A DNA stretch of 64,000 nt from Clostridiaceae bacterium (lineage in GTDB: Bacteria; Bacillota; Clostridia; Peptostreptococcales; Natronincolaceae). The notes beneath the pieces are model-generated. The model saw only the letters and a program-made list of their open reading frames with translations. It was not told the origin of the DNA and searched no databases. Positions 59,105-64,000 of this stretch are shown piece after piece (position 1 is the first letter of the stretch; each line of letters opens with the position of its first letter). Location of the stretch: NCBI GenBank assembly GCA_018432235.1, contig JAHDLO010000015.1, positions 410,798 through 474,797 on the forward strand, read 5' to 3'. The position numbers and the translations under genes are program-made.

Positions 59105-59785
59105 TTATTTACTTCGATTTAGTAATTCCTCAATTATTTTAACACCACTGCTAGTACCGATTCTGTCGGCACCTGCTTCAATCATTGACAATGCATCTTC
59201 AAGTGTAGCTATTCCTCCAGAAGCTTTGATTTTAACATTATTTCCGACACATTCCTTCATCAGCCTTATATCCTCTATAGTAGCACCCTTTGTGCCAAAG
59301 CCTGTAGATGTTTTTATAAAGGTAGGTTTTACCTTCAAAGCCATCTTGCAAAGTCTTTTCTTTTCCTCCAATGTTAAATAGCAGGTCTCGAATATAACCT
59401 TAGATACGACATTGCTATCATTGCATACAGCAACAATTCTTTTCATTTCATCCTCAATATAATCCCAGTTGTTGTTTTTTATTTCAACTATATTCACAAC
59501 ATAATCTATTTCCCCTGCGCCCTTTTCTATGGCATCTATTGTCTCAAATACTTTTGCTTCGATGGTTGATTGTCCAAGCGGGAATCCTACCGCTCCATCG
59601 CAGAGAACATCGCTTTCTGCTAATTCCTTTTTACAAAAAGCTATTGCTGCATTATTGATTGCCACTGTTTTAAAGCTATATTTTATAGCCTCACTACAGT
59701 GATTAAGCAGCTCAACATTTGAAATATATGGCTTTAATAACGTATGATCAATCATCTTGGCTAAGCCTTTAATATCGAGATTCAT
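59105..59785 (-). CDS. deoC: Deoxyribose-phosphate aldolase
   Basis: A 226-residue class I aldolase. The Schiff-base Lys is in 'FIKTSTGFG' (about 154) and the second Lys in 'VKIKASGGI' (about 185). The usual reaction yields acetaldehyde and glyceraldehyde 3-phosphate from 2-deoxyribose 5-phosphate. Here it follows a FGGY kinase with 25 bases between, so its natural substrate may be another phosphorylated deoxysugar. Confidence 0.92.
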   Translation of the reverse strand: MNLDIKGLAKMIDHTLLKPYISNVELLNHCSEAIKYSFKTVAINNAAIAFCKKELAESDVLCDGAVGFPLGQSTIEAKVFETIDAIEKGAGEIDYVVNIVEIKNNNWDYIEDEMKRIVAVCNDSNVVSKVIFETCYLTLEEKKRLCKMALKVKPTFIKTSTGFGTKGATIEDIRLMKECVGNNVKIKASGGIATLEDALSMIEAGADRIGTSSGVKIIEELLNRSK

Positions 59786-59810
59786 ATTGTCACCCTTCCC
59801 TATAAATTAT

Positions 59811-61331
59811 TCAAGGTAAATTATTCAAGTCTTCATAAATATCCAGTAATGCATAATAGCTGGCATCAAATACCTTTTTATATTTTTCATATAGCCTGTT
59901 ATTTTCCATATCGGGACTGATGGTCTCATCAACCCATATGAATTTATTTACCTCTTGGAAGCTTTTCAATTCTCCGCTGCCGACACCGGCGGCTACAGCT
60001 GCACCTATGGAGGTGGCTTCCTCTAAATAGTTGAGCTTGTGGACCTTCATGCCATAAATATCTGATAAAATATTTAAAATGATATCACTCTGTGCCATAC
60101 CTCCAATTATGTTCATTTCCTTTATATGGGACTCTCGCTTAAATATTTCCAGTATCATATTAAGGTTCATTAATATACCCTCTACTGCAGAGCGTATGAT
60201 ATCGCCCTTTGTATGCTCCATTTTAAGCCCTATAAAGGCGCCACGAGCATTGGGATTCCACCTGGGGCTTCTCTCCCCTAGAAGATAGGGCAGGAAAAGG
60301 AGTCCTTTGGCTCCTGGCTTAGAGCCTTCAATTTCTTTATTAATCAGCTGATATACATTTAAGTCTTTATGATTTTCCAACAATGCTAATCCGTCAAACA
60401 GCTTGTTTTTTACAAAATTAAATGAGTTTGCTGCTGCCTGCATAGTTCCTGTGGGTGCGTAATATCCAGGGACTAAATGAACCCAATTAAAGGTTCTTAA
60501 ATCCTTATCAAATACCGGTTTTCTGGCTGTATATGCAACCCATGAGGAGGAGCCCAGATAATTATATGCTGTATTTTCATCAACTGAAGCAGCGCCAACA
60601 GCAGCACACACGCCATCACCGCCTCCCAGTATCACCTTCGTACCAACTGCTAGACCGCTCTCTTGGGCTATTGCTGCAGATACCTCTGCGACAATATGAG
60701 TAGAGGGATAAGCCTCAGGAAATAAAGCGTTATCTAGACCGGCTGTATCTATAATTCTGTCGGACCATTTGAGATTGATGATATCGAATGCATTTGTACC
60801 TGAAGCATCGGAATAATCGGTAACAAATTCGCCTGTGAGCCTTTGAATAATATAATCCTTTGGTAGAAGAAATTTATAAGTCTGGGCAAATATATGGGGC
60901 TCATTTTCTCTTATCCACATCAGCTTTTCGACACTATAGGAGCAGCTAATTCTATGGCCTGTTATGCTATAGAACTCGGCCTCATCAATTTTCTCCTTTA
61001 TGGCTCTTTCCTGCACGACACTTCTTTGGTCGGCCCAAATGATGGCATCTCTTAAGGGCTGCCCTTTGGCGTCTACACATACACATCCCATCATCTGGCC
61101 ACTGAAGGAAATAGCTGCCACCTGTTTCTTTTCCCTGCTGGCCAGAAGCTTTTTATTGCATTCACAAAAGGCATTCCACCAATGTAAAGGGTTTTGCTCT
61201 GCCCAATTTCCGTTAAAGAATTTTGTTTTGTATTCATATGTACAGCTATCTACCAGTATGCCATCGGTTGTAAATAATGTAGCCTTGTTGCCTGATGTCC
61301 CTAAATCATGGGCTAACAGGTATTTTGACAT
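59811..61331 (-). CDS. FGGY-family carbohydrate kinase (xylulokinase-like)
   Basis: A 506-residue sugar kinase. ATP-binding motifs are 'LAHDLGTSGNKATLFTTDG' (5-23) and 'IIGGMAQSDIILNI', and 'GQMMGCV' and 'IWADQRS' contact the sugar. It is closest to XylB by pattern, but FGGY substrate choice cannot be read reliably. Lying between deoC and an aldo/keto reductase in an ABC-sugar operon, it likely phosphorylates the imported sugar or a derived ketose. Confidence 0.88.
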   Translation of the reverse strand: MSKYLLAHDLGTSGNKATLFTTDGILVDSCTYEYKTKFFNGNWAEQNPLHWWNAFCECNKKLLASREKKQVAAISFSGQMMGCVCVDAKGQPLRDAIIWADQRSVVQERAIKEKIDEAEFYSITGHRISCSYSVEKLMWIRENEPHIFAQTYKFLLPKDYIIQRLTGEFVTDYSDASGTNAFDIINLKWSDRIIDTAGLDNALFPEAYPSTHIVAEVSAAIAQESGLAVGTKVILGGGDGVCAAVGAASVDENTAYNYLGSSSWVAYTARKPVFDKDLRTFNWVHLVPGYYAPTGTMQAAANSFNFVKNKLFDGLALLENHKDLNVYQLINKEIEGSKPGAKGLLFLPYLLGERSPRWNPNARGAFIGLKMEHTKGDIIRSAVEGILMNLNMILEIFKRESHIKEMNIIGGMAQSDIILNILSDIYGMKVHKLNYLEEATSIGAAVAAGVGSGELKSFQEVNKFIWVDETISPDMENNRLYEKYKKVFDASYYALLDIYEDLNNLP

Positions 61332-61344
61332 ATTATCACCTGCC

Positions 61345-62325
61345 TTATAATGATTTGAATGGCGCTATAATAGTTTCGATTTCCGTCAGCTGGCCTTCTG
61401 TTAAATTCCAGGTCATGGCATTGATATTCCTTTCCAGCTGAGATATATTCGAAGCGCCTGCTATGATAGAAGTGACCTCTTCCTTCTGTCTTAGCCAGTT
61501 AAATGCAATTTCATTTATTGGTCTTCCAATTTTATCTGCAAAGGCTCCTATCGCAAGAGCGCCATCATAGTACTTTTTAAACAAAGGCCCCCGTAGCTTT
61601 GGGTTCGCATTTCTTATATCATTTTCAGAAAAATTCTTTTCTTTTTTAAAGGCGCCTGCCAGTAGGCCTTGAAATAGAGGACTATAGGGCAAAAATGCCT
61701 GCTGGTGCGCCTTCACCATAGGCAGCACCTCAGACTCAGTTCTGTAAGCAAGAGGTATATTATGATAGCTGTCGGTATTTCTCTCAAGCATGTTATATAA
61801 TGACTGCTGAACACTAATTTCAATCATTGACATAAACTGCTCCATATCCTGCTGACCAAAATTTGAAAGCCCGATATACCTGATTTTCCCTGCTTTTTTT
61901 ATTTCCTCCAGGGCGCTGACGGTCTCTTCTATCGGTGTATGCTTATCCGGCCAATGTAGTTGATAGATGTCTATGTAGTCTGTCTGGAGTCTTTGCAAAC
62001 TCTCATCAATTTCCCTCAATATGCTCTTTTTTGTTAAGTTATTGGTATTTTCAAGCTTTTGATTCCAAACTAAACCACATTTGCTGGCTATCAGTACCTT
62101 TGATCTCTTATCGCCCTTTAATGCTTTACCCAGAAGCTCTTCAGCTCTTCCATATCCGTAAACGGGTGCCACATCAAAAAGATTAATGCCATAGTCGACG
62201 GCTGCATGAACAAGCGCTATAGTATTATCTCCAACGGAATTGTCCCATTGGCCTCCAAAGTTCCAGCAACCTATGCCTATTGCTGAAAGAGCTTCCTTAA
62301 TCTTTGCTACTTTTTTATACAGCAT
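61345..62325 (-). CDS. Aldo/keto reductase
   Basis: A 326-residue NAD(P)H-dependent TIM-barrel reductase. The catalytic tetrad is Asp and Tyr in 'NLFDVAPVYGYGRAE', Lys in 'LIASKCG' and His in 'IYQLHWPDKH'. The C-terminal NADP-binding part is 'TSIIAGASNISQLERNI'. It may oxidise or reduce the imported sugar before phosphorylation. It is 13 bases upstream of the kinase gene. Confidence 0.92.
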   Translation of the reverse strand: MLYKKVAKIKEALSAIGIGCWNFGGQWDNSVGDNTIALVHAAVDYGINLFDVAPVYGYGRAEELLGKALKGDKRSKVLIASKCGLVWNQKLENTNNLTKKSILREIDESLQRLQTDYIDIYQLHWPDKHTPIEETVSALEEIKKAGKIRYIGLSNFGQQDMEQFMSMIEISVQQSLYNMLERNTDSYHNIPLAYRTESEVLPMVKAHQQAFLPYSPLFQGLLAGAFKKEKNFSENDIRNANPKLRGPLFKKYYDGALAIGAFADKIGRPINEIAFNWLRQKEEVTSIIAGASNISQLERNINAMTWNLTEGQLTEIETIIAPFKSL

Positions 62326-62343
62326 ATTTTATACCTCCTCTAA

Positions 62344-63324
62344 TTAACGTCTCAATTTGTCTAAGAGCACTGCTATAACAATTAACGATCCAATAATAAT
62401 CTCTAAAATGAAGGAATTTACGCCCAGTAGGACCCCACCTTGACGAAGGGTAGCCATAATCATCGACCCCAATACTGTTCCTATAACACTTCCGGCACCA
62501 CCGTCCAAACTTGCACCTCCCACAACCGCAGCAGCTATCGCATCCAATTCATATCCAGAGCCGGCTGTCGGTACGCCATTACCCAGCCTTGCAGTCAGCA
62601 GAATACCTGCTATACTACAAACTAATGCAGAGAACATATAGACACCATAGGTCGTCCTTCGTATATTAATACCGCTTAATCTTGCAGCTTCTCTATTGCT
62701 TCCGAGGGCATATACATTCCTGCCGAAAACAGTTTTCTTGGTCATAAACCATGCTAAGCCAATAATGGCAAGCCAAACGACAAAGAGAAAAGGTATATTG
62801 AATATCTCTATCTGAGCAATATTTCTAAATTCTCTTGGCAATCCGGATATCATACTTGCATTTGTCAGGAGCATTATTACTGCTCTTATTACAGTCATTG
62901 TCCCCATGGTTGCAATAAAGGGTGGTACCTTGCCATCATAGACCAAAATCCCATTGACTAACCCAATTAATGTACCAGCTATGGCGGCTATTAGGATTGA
63001 GATGGTGATAGAAGCGCCACTAGCCATGCTTAAGGCAGCAACCACACCTGAAAGACCGGTAACAGACCCAACTGACAAATCAATACCTGATGACGTTATG
63101 ACTACTACCATTCCAATTGCAATAATGCCATAGATTGATGCTTGTCTGGTGAGGGTTTTTAAATTACTTGCCGTAAAAAACACATCTGATTTAACAGTAA
63201 GAAATATTATTAGCAATCCCAATAGCATAACTAAAAAGAGTTCCGTCCTCATTCCTGTACTGAAAAATCTTAGTGCTTTTTTTCCTTTGGGCTTCCCCTT
63301 TTTTTCTTTTACATACTTTTCCAT
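62344..63324 (-). CDS. Sugar ABC transporter permease, RbsC family
   Basis: A 326-residue membrane protein with about 8-10 helices. Family motifs are 'GIIAIGMVVVITSSGIDLSVG' (residues about 70-90, shown in part) and 'GGASLDGGAGSVIGTVLG'. It is a BPD_transp_2 permease for pentoses or related sugars. The N-terminus is a highly basic 25-residue tail. It is 11 bases after the ATPase gene. Confidence 0.92.
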   Translation of the reverse strand: MEKYVKEKKGKPKGKKALRFFSTGMRTELFLVMLLGLLIIFLTVKSDVFFTASNLKTLTRQASIYGIIAIGMVVVITSSGIDLSVGSVTGLSGVVAALSMASGASITISILIAAIAGTLIGLVNGILVYDGKVPPFIATMGTMTVIRAVIMLLTNASMISGLPREFRNIAQIEIFNIPFLFVVWLAIIGLAWFMTKKTVFGRNVYALGSNREAARLSGINIRRTTYGVYMFSALVCSIAGILLTARLGNGVPTAGSGYELDAIAAAVVGGASLDGGAGSVIGTVLGSMIMATLRQGGVLLGVNSFILEIIIGSLIVIAVLLDKLRR

Positions 63325-63335
63325 AGAAACCTCCT

Positions 63336-64000
63336 TTAACGTATACCAGACGCCAGTTTAAGTATTTTTTCATCGTTAAATTCCGACTTCTCTAAAATAC
63401 CCATTTGCTTGCCTTCATACATGACAAGAATACGATTGGATAAACCCATTACCTCCGGTAAATATGATGAAATCAGCAAAATTGATTTTCCCTGCTGTAG
63501 TAACTGCTCAAAAATTTTATAGATCTCATGCTTCGCACCGACATCTATTCCTACTGTTGGTTCGTCGAATATAAAAATATCACTTTCATGAGCCAGCCAT
63601 TTTGAAATGACAACCTTCTGCTGATTACCGCCAGATAGATTCATAACCATTTGATGTATCGAGGGGGTTTTTGTCCTAAGACGCTCCACTAATTTTTCAG
63701 CTTGATCATCACTCTTCCTAGAATCTATTATTCCGAACCTTGAAACCTTATTAATTGAAACCATATTTGTATTGGTTGCCACGGATAGGTCTAAAGCTAA
63801 GCCTTCTTCCTTCCTGTTTTCAGGTATCAAGGCCATGCCTTTTGCTATTGCTGCCTGTGGACTGCTTATGTCAGATTCTTTTCCATTTACGAAAATAGTC
63901 CCGGTGTCTTTTTTATCCGCACCAAAAATACATCTTACTATTTCAGTACGTCCTGAGCCGACAAGACCAAACATACCAAAAATTTCGCCTCTTTTAATTT
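63336..64000 (-). CDS. Sugar ABC transporter ATP-binding protein, RbsA family (partial, N-terminus outside window)
   Basis: The C-terminal half of a double-ATPase. The frame is open to the right edge and reads 'KRGEIFGMFGLVGSGRTE', where 'GLVGSGRTE' is the degenerate Walker A of the second domain. The signature 'NLSGGNQQKVVISKWLA' and Walker B 'IFIFDEPTVGID' are clear. The apparent ATG at 63974 is internal. With the permease next to it, it forms a ribose/xylose-type importer; the binding protein is not in the window. Confidence 0.93.
   Translation of the reverse strand, partial: IKRGEIFGMFGLVGSGRTEIVRCIFGADKKDTGTIFVNGKESDISSPQAAIAKGMALIPENRKEEGLALDLSVATNTNMVSINKVSRFGIIDSRKSDDQAEKLVERLRTKTPSIHQMVMNLSGGNQQKVVISKWLAHESDIFIFDEPTVGIDVGAKHEIYKIFEQLLQQGKSILLISSYLPEVMGLSNRILVMYEGKQMGILEKSEFNDEKILKLASGIR

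Noticed and set aside
1..64000. CRISPR arrays, rRNA, tRNA genes and complete insertion sequences
   Set aside because: I looked for regular spaced repeats, transposase motifs and cloverleaf-like sequence with a CCA end and found none; a dedicated tRNA scan was not possible.

Overview
The window is low-GC DNA from a spore-forming anaerobic member of the Clostridia. Evidence for this is the Shine-Dalgarno-led genes, spoVK and a CotF-like coat pair, ferredoxin-dependent 2-oxoacid oxidoreductase, flavodoxin, a 2-hydroxyacyl-CoA-dehydratase-type iron-sulfur pair, and T-box and preQ1 riboswitches. The mutS-mutL-miaA-hfq-(kinase)-spoVK-ynbB-lexA order is the conserved Firmicutes arrangement. An Alkaliphilus-like genus is my guess, not shown. 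No rRNA, tRNA, CRISPR array, prophage or complete insertion sequence was found.

Layout. 1-4023: an ABC exporter-type system with a DUF2318 protein, resembling P19/Tpd iron-uptake loci. 4117-5784: first copy of a mosaic repeat, a pentapeptide-repeat protein, and a cold-shock gene with a terminator in its leader. 5800-8863: a mini OadB-like membrane protein, a NUDIX protein, a tyrosine recombinase and lexA. 8996-21781: ynbB, two small membrane proteins, spoVK, an orphan sensor kinase, hfq, miaA, mutL, mutS, miaB. 22001-22860: a LexA-controlled micro-operon (24-residue peptide plus small WYL protein) next to a type I toxin-antitoxin locus. 22940-27180: a queuosine-precursor operon (queC, folE, queE, queD) whose first two genes are a HgdB/HgdC-type low-potential reductase pair, all behind a preQ1 riboswitch. 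27308-28133: a small membrane protein and flavodoxin. 28262-35317: complete trpEGDCFBA operon behind a Trp T-box leader with two successive antiterminator/terminator modules. 35492-36353: another repeat copy and an MNT/HEPN toxin-antitoxin pair with a frameshifted HEPN gene. 36658-38699: aminotransferase and a MerR-coiled-coil protein. 38991-48603: three tandem M42 peptidases, cheR, rpsA, ispH, cmk, aroH, a flavoprotein and a phosphatase. 48733-52403: korDABC plus an RpiR regulator. 52502-58458: surE, an unknown protein, a carboxyltransferase, mnmM, a GNAT protein, rluB and coat genes. 58633-64000: a sugar operon (ABC transporter, aldo/keto reductase, FGGY kinase, DeoC, VOC protein) that runs off the right end.

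The most interesting point is the queuosine operon. It encodes the enzymes that make preQ0 but no visible queF, and in its place carries an ATP-driven HgdB/HgdC-type pair whose transcription is predicted to be switched off by preQ1. A testable idea is that this pair is a preQ0 nitrile reductase or an epoxyqueuosine reductase. Next in interest are the SOS-promoted 24-residue peptide that resembles the FtsZ inhibitor MciZ, the doubled T-box decision module, and a mosaic repeat that sits repeatedly next to intrinsic terminators.
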